64,000 nucleotides of DNA from Flabesymbios commensalis (taxonomy: Eukaryota; Annelida; Polychaeta; Terebellida; Flabelligeridae): the NCBI GenBank assembly GCA_964017125.1, contig OZ024909.1:53490914-53554913 (forward strand). The letters are read 5' to 3'. The notes below the pieces were generated by a model. It saw only the letters and a list, made by a program, of their open reading frames with translations, made no database searches and was not told the origin of the DNA. Shown here in pieces: positions 11,791-23,778 of the stretch (position 1 is the stretch's first letter; each line of letters starts with the position of its first letter). The position numbers were made by a program, and so were the translations under genes.

Positions 11791-11861
11791 ATTGGGTAAC
11801 AAAACACCTACAATCACTGATGTTAGTTGTTCCACCAACCGGCGATTTTAAACATGCCTAA
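11791..11861 (+). pseudogene. Copy A exon 12 with stop
   Basis: Acceptor TTTTCAG. Encodes [20 protein letters not shown], then KHA and TAA; same length as copy B exon 12. This is the last block of the duplicate. Confidence 0.85.
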
Positions 11862-12234
11862 GTATGATAGTTGGTAAGGGTGGTTACTATGGAGATCGCT
11901 GCTACTTCCATAGCCTCCATGTTAGTCAGAGGTGAACTTCAGAAAATGCTGGATCACGAATCAAATATGAATTGTGCATTTTCTTCGAAAAAATAAGACG
12001 CATTGTTTATTATTATGAATTGTAAACGTACTGATACTATTATTAATCCTTTATTTTTAGATATAATTATTATAAGCCCCTACTACTGTTGTGTTTCGCT
12101 AATTGCTTACTTTGCCGTTATGATGTGACACATTGCATGTGTTGAGTCTGCCACACGATCCATTGAGCTTGTTTTTGATTTGTACAGCCCCACTTGCCAG
12201 GCACCAAGGTGATATATGACGGTATCAACATAAG

Positions 12235-12478
12235 CCCTTTAAGATCTAATCACGACTTTAATTATTGGAATGAAATGGGTGTTTAGACACCAAGATTTGC
12301 TAATGTTTAGTATCAAATTAAGTAAGTATTAAAGCATTTATATAACGCGCCACACATCTCATGTGATTTAGGGGCGTTTAAACAGATATGTGGTAATTGT
12401 CACCCACTTGATGTTGTGGGTCGCGGTAGCTAGACATATCTTCTGGGTGAAAATTCAAATTGTAAAACTTGGAAATGT
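12235..12478. repeat. CACTTGAAGTT hairpin MITE, degraded
   Basis: Starts CCCTTTAAGATCTAATCACGAC and carries GTGTTTAGACACCAAGATTTGC and ACCCACTTGATGTTGTGGG, shared with the family. The right hairpin arm is degraded and runs into the next element. Confidence 0.5.
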
Positions 12479-12635
12479 TGTGTTTTTGTACTTTTTGTGT
12501 TGTTTTTTGTTGTTGTACATGTTTCAAGAAAAAAATAATAATAAATGAATAGGGGGTCGGGGGGGGGGGGGGTGGCGTCTGGCCAATCCGAGTTTTTCTC
12601 GGATTTTTGTATTTTTTTAACCTGACAAGACCCTT
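12479..12635. repeat. CGAG-hairpin MITE, partial
   Basis: Contains TCCGAGTTTTTCTCGGA followed by TTAACCTGACAAGACCC, the right end of a family also at 14586-14843, 26880-27005 and 40265-40450. Includes a long G run. The left end is not recognised. Confidence 0.5.
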
Positions 12636-13029
12636 TGGACATGTATTACAAGAATACGCCTTATTGAATAGGTACATGGCTATATAGTCATAGGAGATAC
12701 CGGTATACTTTGAAATGTATACACTTAAGTTTGTTCACCCCCAAAGTGATGCCTATTACACAGATGCTTACTACCTTACTGAATCACAGCATATAAACTC
12801 AAACCTGGATGGTTTATTATTTTTTTTTACAGATTATGAACGAAAATATATTTATGATGCCATACAAAACATAATTAGTGTCACAATTAATATTTAGTAG
12901 GGTAGCCACGTGATCTTCTGAGCAAAGAGGAAAACACTATTCTGATCTTTGCAGGACGTATTCTGTCAAAACTTCTGAATAATGGTGCTTTTATTTCTTT
13001 ACATGTGGTTGGTTTAATCTCTCATGCGT

Positions 13030-13830
13030 CCTTTTTCGTGCAACTCCCGATGTTTTTGACAGGATTTACATCTGTAGACTCCGGACGAAATAGCATCTTG
13101 TGTCTATCATTGTTTTTGAACCATGCCTACATCGCAATGGCTCTGTGGCAAAGAGAATGGTTTTGTTGGAACACAAATGGGTGTTGTTGGTCCCTAAACA
13201 TTTGCTCTACTGACTCCAGCAAATTTCCACCCATGAGGTCAATGTAAGAATACTGGTTGACATTTCCATCAACCACTACCAAATTACCAATGCAAGGAAG
13301 CTGATGCATCCCCAAACCATAATGGAAACGTTTCTACGTAGCCGAAATCGCATTGCGTCTGGATTCATACTCTATCAATTTTTTCTCCAACATCCTTCAC
13401 TTCCATCATTAGTGTGTAAAATAAACTTACACTCATCAGAGAGCAACACATAGATTCAACTGCCATTGGTGGTCCGGTGCTGAATTATCTTGGCCCACCT
13501 GATGTGATTCTGCCGTTTTTGTTGTGAACAATTATGCATGAATATGAATATGTCCCCTGCATGTATATAGTCGTCATCTAACAGTTGTTTATGACAAATG
13601 AGTTCCAAAAACGTGCTCCAGTCAAAAGAAAACTCTTAGGTAGTCTTCAAACGTCCCAACCTTGATAGCATCTTCAGACGTCTGAAGGACGTCTGCCTTC
13701 AGGAGTTGACGTCTTATTCGGATGACCATGCTGGCGTCTTTTTTCACTGCTGCCTGATAGTCTGTGCCTTGGTCAAATATGTTGCCCTCTTTTTTTATTG
13801 CAGCTGAACTGCACTGCAATTACATGATTT
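13030..13830 (-). mobile_element. Tc1/mariner transposase remnant
   Basis: Minus-strand pieces include GNLVVVDGNVNQYSYIDLMG, FRDQQHPFVFQQNHSLCHRA (near 13130-13315) and, beyond them, a V-NPVKNI-like word, which follow the Tc1 order WGC...DG...QQDNAPCH...SPDLNPIENLW. A segment near 13440 resembles SDECKFILHTNDG, the usual context of the first catalytic Asp. Several stops and shifts break it. More complete than the 4131-4725 relative. Confidence 0.7.
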
Positions 13831-14429
13831 TAAATCCCATCACATTTAAACCCTATAATTTGAATTCGATTCCCATTACAAATGTCTCTACTGTAACCCA
13901 TACTTACAATTCACAGTAAGTTATTTGTGGAACACTTTACCTTGTGATATTAAATCAATTAAATAATTTTATAAAATTAAATTTATTGTCAACCGCCTCA
14001 AAACTGTGGCACTTGCTTGCGATGCATATTTGCCCAATGTTGTTAACTCACTATTGGACCACGTTTAAGATACCTTGGCCCACCATTTATGTAGCATTAT
14101 TTTGAATCATTTCGTTTGCGGCTCTGTGACATTATATATTAGATAGATATTTATTCGCATCTGTTTACATAAACAACCAATTTTGCAAAAATATTTAAAA
14201 GACAAAAAGGTATACATTATATTTAAACGAGTAAAAAGACATACAATGCCAAAATGTTGAAAGTTCAAATACGTCTTAAAAATATATAGTATCACTGGAA
14301 CAACATGGTTTTACAGAGATCCTCCCTAGTCCGCTAGCGCGCTCTGGTGATCACCGTAGAGCCAGGCCCGCTAAAACATGGTGGTCAGTTTGTCAGAGCC
14401 TTGCGATGTCATCAGGGTAGAGAATGGCT

Positions 14430-16036
14430 ACGACATTATCAAATTATTAATTGACATTAGTGCTACTGCTCCTGTGATAAGTTCTCGGGGCAGTACGTCC
14501 ATCGGAAGAATCGTAGACAGCGAGTCCGCCAATGGCGCAGATTGCTTAAATGACACAATATGATCACAAGATAACTTATGTGCTAAGGGTAACAAAAGGT
14601 CAAGGTAACAAAAATCCAAAAATCCGAGAAAAACTCGGATTGGCCAGACCCCACCCACCCACCCCCCTATTCAATTTTTTATATTTTTTGGAAACGGGTA
14701 CAACAACAAAAACAGCACACAAATCACAAAAAAACACAATTTCCCCCCAAAAAATAAGAATTTGAGTTGGGGTTTGACCCAACCACCCACTTTCGAGTTT
14801 TTCCTCGGATTTTTGGATTTTTTTCTTACTTGACAAAACCCCTAGCAGGTTAAGTTTTCATTCTATATGTTGACTGTTGAGATTTAAAAAGGATATTATT
14901 ATGCAGAGATATTACCACTAGCTTTCTCACAAATATCATAATTTTGCTATCTTTGCTTGTACATTTATTAATCACAAAATCTAGGACAGCATTATCAGTG
15001 ACTAACATCATCTTTTTGTTTTTAAACTTGTGGGCCCACACACTAAAGGCAACAATAATTGGATAATATTCCAAAAAAATGACGTCATAGCTCCTCCATT
15101 TCATTGGCCACTTCCCATAGAACCAATCTAAAATGGCTCCGTAACCAACAGATGCCGAGGAATCCGTCACTAATTGTAAGGTATTAGAATCTTCCCAAAA
15201 TTCCGGCAACATAATTACCTTTCCATTAAAATTTCGAAGTAATAACTCTCAAGCAGCTAAATCCGCAAGCGCTGTTTTATTCAGGTACACTTCATGGCAG
15301 GGCCGTCTTATCCCGATTGTCAAATTGATAAGCCGACGCAAGAATGCCCTCCCCGGGACTACCACTTGACATGCAAAAATGAGTAAACGTATCACGGATT
15401 GAATTTCCTTAATCTCTATATTTTTGCGCCCAATGATATATTTTACCAATTCCCTACATTTAATGAATTTATCAAGTGGTAGTCTTGTTTCCATTTTCAC
15501 AATTCTATTCCCGCGGAATACTAAACACCGTTTTGCTTTTTAAATCTTCTCCTCTGCTACGGGCACTCGTCCAATAAATGTAACCAGTAACAAGTAACAA
15601 TTAGTTATTTCCGATGACCTCCAGCGAGGCAAGACAGACATATACAGGTATACATATGCCAGGAGAGCGCTGGCGTCAACTACATGTACATTTTGTTTAG
15701 ATATATGTATATACACATACACATACACACATCTAAGTATAGTATTCAATTATAATTACTATAATTACTACATTACCATTGTGATAATATAAATTTACCA
15801 AAAATACATAGCTTTCTGAGATTTACATTTGTCATTGCTTTTTCCATTTGTATAGTTGATGGTTTTTTCCAAAAAATAAAATCTAAGTATTTTATTCTTT
15901 CATGGCTAAATTGGGGACAACATAATAAATAGTGGTATTATTCGCCAATGTCTTAGCGACAATGTTGACAAATTATCGATCCCCCACTTATTCCGTGCAA
16001 CCCATTCAGTAGCTGAACTGAAAGACTATAATAGCC
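14430..16036 (-). mobile_element. DIRS-type retroelement fossil, downstream part
   Basis: Minus-strand words match the RT thumb and RNase H of DIRS/Ngaro-like elements: SVIRLLIFACQVVVPGRAFL (15249-15500), LVTDSSASVGYGAILD (14850-15212), and an ADSLST end near 14480. Broken by several changes and by a small CGAG-hairpin element (14586-14843). The tyrosine recombinase and end repeats were not identified. Continues beyond the Gypsy insertion at 23779-24291. Confidence 0.65.
14586..14843. mobile_element. CGAG-hairpin MITE, near complete
   Basis: Left end GGTCAAGGTAACAAAAATCC and right end GGATTTTTTTCTTACTTGAC are inverted repeats, each next to a small hairpin (CCGAGAAAAACTCGG on the left, CGAGTTTTTCCTCGG on the right). 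No coding capacity. Sits inside the DIRS-type fossil. Confidence 0.6.
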
Positions 16037-16363
16037 TATCGTAGTCTAGGGCGAGGGTTACCATTGACGTTGCCGAATATTCGACAAGTCAATGGACGCG
16101 ACCAGCGCCTCAGACCTCGATCTCGATCGTGGTGTCTTGCCCGGTCAGCAAGCTGTGGTTCGCTGTAGAAACTCAGTTAAAGCCATGCGGCTGAATGCGT
16201 GTGACGTGGTTACACGTCTGACTTCAGAGAAGGCCAGTACTAGAATGGGCGAGCGCGGCTGTGCCGCACATGGTGTGAGTGCCAGGCGGAAGTGCTGACC
16301 CGTCGATCAGCGATTCCGCCCAGCTCGAACTTGGCATGATGATCTGCTAGTTAGGTCGCCACA
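16037..16363 (-). repeat. Gypsy LTR, left copy (3' LTR of the minus-strand element)
   Basis: Begins TATCGTAGTCTAGGGCG and ends TTAGGTCGCCACA on the + strand, matching 23349-23778. About 327 bp. On the element's own strand it begins TGTGGCGACC. Confidence 0.85.
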
Positions 16364-16793
16364 TTACCCCCGGGCTAAGTGACAACGTATATCTACAAAA
16401 CTGTGCTTCTGGTGACCTCAACGGCAGATATCATAAATTTACGGTAAACTATGCACCGACCAAGTAGCACCGATTCGTACCAAAATATCAATGTTATAAC
16501 AATAAACATGTAAAAACCAAAGTCGTGATACAGCATGGGTTGTTGGTGAGCTATAGTCAGTGCGGCTATGACCAAATCTTTATTTATTTATTTCCGATCC
16601 TCTTTGCAAATGTCCTTTTAACTGGCCATGCCCAAAACTCTTAACTCTCATCTAACTGACTTAGTTATTTAACAGATATGATAATAGTGAAAACTTTCTT
16701 TATTTATTTAACAATGATTTATTTGTGCCAGGCCTGGCACGATTTATAGACATAATAAAGTTAAATTGTACGTGCGCTGGGTCCGCAGTATAT

Positions 16794-17033
16794 ATCATTA
16801 GGAGTTATAACCGCTTGAACGAGCTGCACGAATCGCGCTGGTGTATGGATCTGTCGTCCCACACGTGTTTGAATCGGCGGCGGATTTATTGTCACTCTAT
16901 ATGATCATTAGGAGCTATAACCGCGTGAACGAGCTGCACGAATCGCGCTGGTGTATGGATCTGTCGTCCCACACGTGTTTGAATCGGCAGCGGATGTATT
17001 GTCACTCTATATGATCGGTATTACTTTCATTGT
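16794..17033. repeat. Two-unit tandem repeat of 120 bp in the Gypsy 3' region
   Basis: Units start at 16794 and 16914 with ATCATTAGGAG and share CGAACGAGCTGCACGAATCG-like and GTCGTCCCACACGTG blocks almost exactly. Lies between integrase and the 3' LTR. No function seen. Confidence 0.8.
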
Positions 17034-17770
17034 GATTGCCGATGCGTTTATTCTGTTGTGTTTGAATCGGCACATCTTTTCTTAAATGCAAAGGAATTCG
17101 TGAATATGTTCGAATATCATCGTACCTCCCGTTAGCGCAAGAAGTCGTGGCATTTCCAACATGCGGCGCCTTGTATAATGTCGCCTTCCTATTTAACTGC
17201 TCCCCAGGTTTTTCACCTCGTCGGCTAACCTCTGCAGCTGTTACCTTTGTCTTTACTGTAGACTGTCCGTTCAAGGTTTGCTTCGTGCACACTCCGGCCT
17301 CAGAAGGCGTCGACGTAGCAGTACTTCTTTTTCATACCACGGCCGTCTGAGGTTCGAGAATTTTCGCCATAGGCCTTATAGCCGTAGTTTCCGATATCGC
17401 GGTCGATTGTCTGGTCTGTTCATCTTCAGGCGAGCGCTCGATATGCGCAGGTTTGACACTGTCTGCAGTCACCGTCTCAACCTTGCTCTTTGATTAATAC
17501 TTTGAATACTCGACCGCTCCTTGCGACGACCTTATACGTTCCGTCGTAAGGGGCAGTCAGCAGTGGTGCAATTGCGATTCGTCGCAAAAATACATGTGAA
17601 CATGTGTCGAGCTATATTGGAACGTATCTTTTTGATTCGTCGCTCGTGGGGGGCATAACCGGAGACGCGACATGGCTACGCCGTAACCTATCTGAGTAAT
17701 TTTCGAAATCAGTATGGGCGTCCACAGTATATTTCTCCGTAAAGTCACCTGGTAGACGCAATGTCATTCC

Positions 17771-20270
17771 TTATGCCATCTCGGCGGCACATCTGCCTAA
17801 CGTTTCCTTGATGGCAGATCGTATGCCGAACAAAACGGTCGGAAGCGTAGTTGTCCATTGGTTCGGTGTCTCGTGCGCCATAATGGCGGCCTTAAGTTGT
17901 CTATGAAAACGCTCAACCATGCTGTTTGATTGAGGGTGATAACTCGTCGTTCGGTTTCTAGTTATACCGAATTGATTACACAATGTATCCCATAGTCTGG
18001 ATTCGAACTGGGCCCCTCTATCCGTAGTAATCGTAGCGGGAGTCCCGAAACGAGCTACCCATCTGCCAAAAAACGCGCCCGCGACTGTCTCTGCTCTAAT
18101 ATCTCTTATCGGAATAGCTTCTGGCCAACGTGTAAATCGGTCGACGCATGTCAACAAATATTTAAAACCGTCGGAATAAGGTAAGGGCCCGACCAGTACA
18201 TGATCGAATCTCTCAGTCGGTTCCTCGAGCTTTCCGAAAACTGGTTTATTATAACGTGAAACTTTAGCTGCTTGACAGCCTGTGCAGTATCTGCACCAAT
18301 TTGCTATGTTAGTGTTTATCTTTTGCCATACATAATTAATGAGAGGTTTCGTGGCTCTATGAGAAGGGTGCCCTAAACCATGAAGGGAATTAAAAACTTT
18401 TCTTCTATACTTTTCAGTTACGTATGGTCTTTTACGTCCTGTCGAAATGTCGCACCAGACCAATACATTATCGAATGTCTTTAACAAGCAAAATTTCATA
18501 TTAGACGTCGTTGAATGTCTCAAACGTATTAATTCTTTGTCAGAAGCCTGGTCCTTGCTCAGGTCTTTATAGTTTATCGCTGCGTCATATTCAATAACTG
18601 AAACTGTTGGTCGCGATAATGCGTCCGCTACGAAATTTGTTTCACCCTTCACATATCGAATATCGGTTGTGAACTCTGCTATAAAAGCTAAATGCCTTGT
18701 CTGGCGTAGGGATGGTCGTTCTGTCGTAGAGTTCATGACGTAAGTCAAAGGTTTATGGTCAGTGTTGACATAAAATTCTCTACCCTCAAAGTTATGTCTA
18801 AAATGTCTAATGGTACTATAGACTGCCAAAAGTTCTCGGTCAAAAGCGCTGTATCGTGTCTCTGCTGGTGATAGCTTTTTGCTAAAAAATGACAAAGGTT
18901 GCCATACATTATCAATACATTGTTGTAAAACTCCGCCAACCGCAAAATCACTAGCGTCACACGTGATATTTAAAGGTGCTGACTGTTGCGGATGTACTAA
19001 TAACGTTGCGTTTGCTAGTATTTGCTTCGATTCGGTAAATGCTACGTTCGCATTCTCTGTCCAATGCAATTCGAAATTAGACTTGGGCGAAAGTCTATGC
19101 TCTCTGTTTCTCCGGCTTCACGAAATTTATTATCGCGTCCACTGCTGTGGAAAGGGGTGAAATGTCTTCAGGGCAGACGTAATGACCTAAAAAACTCAGT
19201 TCAGTCGTTCCGAATTGACATTTGTCCGGTCCAATTATTATTCCGTATTCGGTTAACTGTTTGAATAGAATTTTCAAATGTTTCTTATGCGTCTTATGGT
19301 CAGGGCTTGTTACTAACAAGTCATCTAAATATACAAACACGAAATCCAAACCATGCGTGACATGGTCTATAAAACGTTGAATAGTTTGTCCGGAATTTTC
19401 GTAACCGGAACAGCGTCGTAACTGCTGTTTTATGTACGTCTGATGGCTCGACTGGTATCTGGTAATATGCCCTCACTAAATCTATCTTCGAAAATATCTT
19501 GGAACCAGCTAAACGCTGTGTAAAGTCCTGTATGTGGGGGATCGGGTACCTATCTGGAACCGTTTGAGCATTTAAGCTGCGATAATCGCCGCATGGTCGC
19601 CAATCGCCGTTTTTTTTTTGAGACCATGTGAAGTGCAGACGACCATTCGCTGTCACTGGGCTCGATAACGCCCAATTTAATCATTTCGTCGAATTCTCTA
19701 TTTGCGGTGACTAATTTATCAGGCGCTAGTCTTCGTGGTCGCACGAAAACAGGATGACCTTTAGTTACTATCTTATGCGTTATTCCGCGTTTTACTGTTT
19801 CACCTTTCATTGTAGGTCGTGTCAGTTCGGGGAATTGATTTAATAATTCTGTATACTCGTTACGAGTGCTATCTATTCGATTCAGTGACAACAGTTTAAT
19901 TGAAGATAATGGACCTGCTATCGCTAGTCCGGTTCTCATGTCACGCAGGCATCTGCCTGATAAATCTACGAGTAGATTGTAATGTATTAAAAAATCAGCC
20001 CCTAAAATACGTTGTTTAACGTCGGCGACGATAAATGTCCATGAGTATTCCCTTTTCAGTCCGACGTCGACCATACGTTTACTTGTACCGTATGTTGTAA
20101 TAGTCGAATTATTTGCAGCGACCAAAGGTAGACTATCAGCGTCCACGGTCCCGTTAGCGCAAGACCGGGGCAAAACGCTGACAGCCGCACCTGTGTCGAT
20201 CAAATATCTACATTTATTACGTTTGTCTGTGACATATAGTAGCCTAGAGGGAGATAACTTAGAAGTTTCA
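17771..20270 (-). mobile_element. Gypsy pol region
   Basis: Protease motif near 20187-20205, reverse transcriptase about 19100-19760 with YLDD near 19330, RNase H about 18640-19070, integrase about 17790-18590 with all three catalytic-core words visible. A fossil; not intact. Confidence 0.8.
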
Positions 20271-20299
20271 GTCATCACATTGTTATAATGTTTCTTTTG

Positions 20300-21583
20300 A
20301 TGTTCTGAAGTTTCTAACTTTTTTAGTCTTCTAGACATGTCTTCCATTATTTCAATAAGTTTTTCACTGTCGTTTACCCTTACCTCGGCAACTCCCACAC
20401 TATTATCTTTCACTTCGTTTTCTGAAGCTATAGCTCTGTCGGCCAAAACGGCCAAGCTCTCCAATGACGTACTATCGGGTGTGGTTGCTAAATGTGCCCG
20501 AATAGATGCAGGCATCTGTCGAATAAAAACTTGTTGTATCACTGCTTTACCGACTACTGCCGTCGTCCCGAATCCAGCGGTCTTCTGGAGACGTTGAAGA
20601 AAACGTGAAGAAATGTCCGTGCCCAGCTTCTCACCTGATATGACCTTATTAACTCGCTCGGGCGTCGTCAGACCTCGTCTCTCAATCAACACTCCCTTAA
20701 AGGTGTGGTGAACTGTAAAAATTTGCGGGACAAGGGTCCCCCAGAATGCAATAGTGCCCGTGGGTAGGCCAAGTCCCTATTCCATAATAATACTAAATAT
20801 GCGTTTCATACCCAAAGCCTCATTAAGAGCAAGTTCTCAAATCACAGCAAGTTCATATATACTTGAGCGACATCTATGAGTTTATAAATCAAAGCTCTTG
20901 CCCCTTACCCCTACTTGGACGCTGGCTTGCAAACAAACTGACTGTATTACTGCGGGGATGTTGAAACTGCTTGACACAAGCTTGTATTGACATGCCCAGT
21001 GAACACAAAACATTTGTATGAATTTATGCAATGCTGGACCAACGTCAAAGACGTTGGGCCGACGTTGTATAAATGTTATACAAATGTCTTGTTTTTGCTG
21101 GGCAGGAAGACTTTCTCTCAAACATTGTACATTTATTCAATGTTGGTTCAATGTTGGGCCAGCGTCGCAGACGTTAGCCTAGCATGCGCGTTTTGCAGTT
21201 GAATCATTACCCAAGCATGCGCGTTTTGCAGTTGAATCATTCTTTAAGACTGATGTATTTGTGACTAAGGAATGGCTGTAACAAAATATCTCTAACGTCC
21301 GATGCGACTTCTCCGGATGAGGCTGCACAGGTTAGTCTATACCGTTCATCGTTGTCTGTTATGTCGTGAAGGTCGAACTGTGTCTCTAGCTGGCTAAACC
21401 ATAATTCGACGTTGTTCGCATAGAATGGTGCGATTTTGAATTTAGGCAAATTCTTTGATCGTCGTGATGATCTGCGACGAATGGGGGAGGGGCTTCTTGA
21501 TGATTAGCTCCTCGATAATTCTCGCTGTCTATGTTGCCTCGCGACTCATACGAAATAATGAGTCTGGCGCCTCCTTCGGCCAT
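20300..21583 (-). mobile_element. Gypsy gag region, interrupted by an insert
   Basis: Minus-strand words such as FYANNVELWFSQLETQFDL and IPVEPS-preceding RQMPASIRAHLA are typical of CsRn1-like gag. A ~540-bp non-autonomous element (20697-21240) lies between the two parts. Confidence 0.65.
20697..21240. mobile_element. Composite CCAACGT-family element inserted in Gypsy gag
   Basis: About 480 bp match 37185-37705 in the opposite orientation, from AAAGGTGTGGTGAAC through GCGGGACAAGGGTCCCCCAG to the palindromic CCAACGTCAAAGACGTTGG part; by eye close to 90% identical. The right end carries a 27-bp word (GCATGCGCGTTTTGCAG...) twice in tandem (21182-21240). No coding capacity. Confidence 0.65.
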
Positions 21584-21599
21584 TTTGCAATATGTTTGA

Positions 21600-23325
21600 A
21601 ATTATCTAACTAGTGAAGCATTTAAGTCTACGGCCCGTAGGCTAACTATGCAGAACTTAAAAGTTTATTGAAATGACATGTTTCTTAACCATGTCAGGTT
21701 ATTTGTATAACCACCCTCTGCCACACGAAACAGTAGCACTGTGAAATCTGACACATCTGACGTAGTCTTGTGATGAATTATCGAATCTGTGTTTTCTAGG
21801 TTATGATAAAATATCTGTTGAGTGTGGGGTTGCCGAATGAAGTAGTCTTTATAAAATGGCTTTTTACTTGCACGTTATATAAAAAATAGATGTGTCGTTA
21901 TCAGACACATAGCACAATATTATAGTAGACTAATACGTAAGGATTTGGGTCCAACAAATAACATGTACACATGCCAATAAAATTGCTAACATATTGCTCT
22001 AAGCCATAAAGTATAAGACAATTGACTGTCCAATCTGTGAGAAAAATATTTTCTTGGAAACCGGAAAGTGAAATATGATAAAGTACTTGAGTCGGAATAG
22101 CTGTCAAATCGTATATTTCAGACCGTAAATTTTGAAAATTATTTTCCAAAATCGAATAGCAACTTAGACTAGTAGGTGTTACAATCATATGTTGACATAT
22201 GATAATGTTTTGATAAACTTTTGTTAAAGTAGAAAAATATGTTTAATTTCGCTGACAGCTTCTCGCTTGAGTGGCATAGTATGCATGTCTATTACAAATA
22301 TTCTCGCGAGAAATACACACGAGAAAATTCTCTTTTTTTTTCTTTTTTTAAAAAGAAATCTCTCTGTGTCTATTCATTGTAAGAGAACTTGTACGACCTC
22401 GTCATAATTGCTCGTTTTGTTATTTGTTCGCTCGAGTCGTATAATGTATCTCTACAGCCATGTCGATGCTGTATTAGTCCGATATTTTCTAGCGGTGAAT
22501 GTCTGTTGGCTCATTGATATATCAGCAAAGGTCTAATTTGACGTTTTCAATGTGATGTCATCCTGCAAAAATGACATCGCTTTCGACAACAAAACTATTG
22601 TTTTTAATTGTTTTAATTCTCAGGTAAAAACCAGTGTAAAATTCTATTAGTCTTGTAGAGAAAAATATTTTAAGTTTTAATTCATTCAATATGGATGCAA
22701 TTGTGTAAAAATGGCTCTGTTTCCTAACAAAAACTGCACAAGTCGAGATATAATTTCGTGGCTGAAAAATATTTTTCGCGTAGCCCCCAAAATAATTTGG
22801 CGGGTGTCCTCTTGAAAACCGCGTCACCCGAATGAGGTGCTAAACACGGTTAAATTGACTAAAATTTCAAAATATCATCCTCTGCGTAATTAGGAGAATA
22901 ACTTTGAAATCTGTTATAATTTAAAGGGTAGACTATTCCGTCTAGTATGCGTTTTTGTCTAGGCTGGATGTCTAAAATCCGCCATTTAAAAAAAGTCGAA
23001 ACCACGTGGGTTTCTAGAAAAATCTATCGAATTTTTCGCTGTTTTTAACGCGAAAACCTCTGTTTGTGCAATTTTTCTGACTAGCCTAATGGCATTTAGT
23101 GTACATTTAGACCCAAACTCTTACGTACCTTCATAAAATGTAGATTCATTCTATGTCCCTTACATATAAAACTATCCAATTTGCACTTTGAAAATGCTGT
23201 GAAACACAAAAATGCAGATGTAATCTATTCAACTGTGTAGAAAGTTGGGTGTCGGATCAAACGTCGTGGGATACCGTTAATGATGCAGTAACCCAAAATG
23301 CTGGCAGAAGGTTGCGTGTTCTTAT
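21600..23325. other. Gypsy 5' internal region, unassigned
   Basis: About 1.7 kb between the start of gag and the primer site. No motif recognised; longer than a usual leader, so other inserts may be hidden here. Confidence 0.4.
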
Positions 23326-23347
23326 CGATTCACAGTCGGGGGCATCA
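23326..23347 (-). other. Primer binding site, tRNA-Trp-like
   Basis: The + strand reads TCACAGTCGGGGGCATCA next to the LTR, resembling a tRNA-Trp 3' end (TCACGTCGGGGTCACCA from memory). CsRn1-type Ty3/Gypsy elements are known to prime from tRNA-Trp. The match is imperfect. Confidence 0.5.
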
Positions 23348-23348
23348 A

Positions 23349-23778
23349 TATCGTAGTCTAGGGCGAGGGTTACCATTGACGTTGCCGAATATTCGACAAG
23401 TCAATGGACGCGACCAACGCCTCAGATCTCGATCTCGATCGTGGTGTCTTGCCCGATAAACAAGCTGTGGTTCGCTGTAGAAACTCAGTTAAGGCCGAAG
23501 ATTTTCTTGATTCATTCTTTATTCATTCTATATCCGTGCAGACATTGTCAGATATGAGTGTGCTACTTAAGTCCCGTGTGGCATGTCATGCGGCATGCCA
23601 TGCGGCTGAATGCGTGTGACGTGGTTACACGTCTGACTTCCGAGAAGGCCAGTACTAAAATGGGCGAGCGCGGCTGTGCCGCACATGGTGTGAGTGCCGG
23701 GCGGAAGTGCTGATCCGTCGATCAGCGATTCCGTCCGGCTCGAACTCGGCACGATGATCTGCTAGTTAGGTCGCCACA
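23349..23778 (-). repeat. Gypsy LTR, right copy (5' LTR of the minus-strand element)
   Basis: Same terminal sequences as the left copy, about 430 bp, some 100 bp longer than its partner. The inner edge abuts a primer-binding-site-like sequence. Confidence 0.85.

Larger units (their letters stand above)
3965..11861 (+). pseudogene. Decayed tandem duplicate of the SLC7A9-like transporter (copy A)
   Basis: Seven blocks match exons 1, 7, 8, 9, 10, 11 and 12 of the intact copy in the same order and strand: 3965-4073, 7027-7150, 7925-8028, 8325-8406, 9449-9598, 10081-10249, 11791-11861. Nothing resembling exons 2-6 was found between 4074 and 7026; that space holds a Tc1-like remnant and a 202-bp tandem duplication. 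Exon 1 carries a +1 shift caused by a short repeated word; exon 7 has TAG at 7121-7123 where the intact copy has GAG (Glu); exon 9 lacks 15 nt; exon 10 has AT where the acceptor AG should be. Exons 8, 11 and 12 remain open and close to copy B, so decay is recent or uneven. Introns are retained, so this is a DNA-level duplicate, not a retrocopy. A shortened transcript from a downstream promoter is possible but nothing shows one. Confidence 0.85.
16037..23778 (-). mobile_element. Ty3/Gypsy LTR retrotransposon fossil, CsRn1-like
   Basis: Flanked by direct LTR copies (16037-16363 and 23349-23778) and by a short host repeat AGCC at 16033-16036 and 23779-23782. On the minus strand the order is gag, protease (LIDTGAAVSVLP), reverse transcriptase (FVYLDDLLV), RNase H, integrase (zinc-finger HH-CC region, then VDRFTRWPEAI, TTDRGAQF, MVERFHRQ), the Ty3/Gypsy order. 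It is broken, with a few interruptions plus one inserted element (20697-21240). By eye the LTRs differ at about 14 of 320 shared positions, suggesting moderate age. It lies inside a DIRS-type fossil. CsRn1 affinity rests on integrase wording and the tRNA-Trp-like primer site. Confidence 0.85.

Noticed and set aside
12715-12897. 60-codon + strand frame after the CGAG-hairpin element
   Set aside because: No motif, no splice-bounded conservation and no copy elsewhere.
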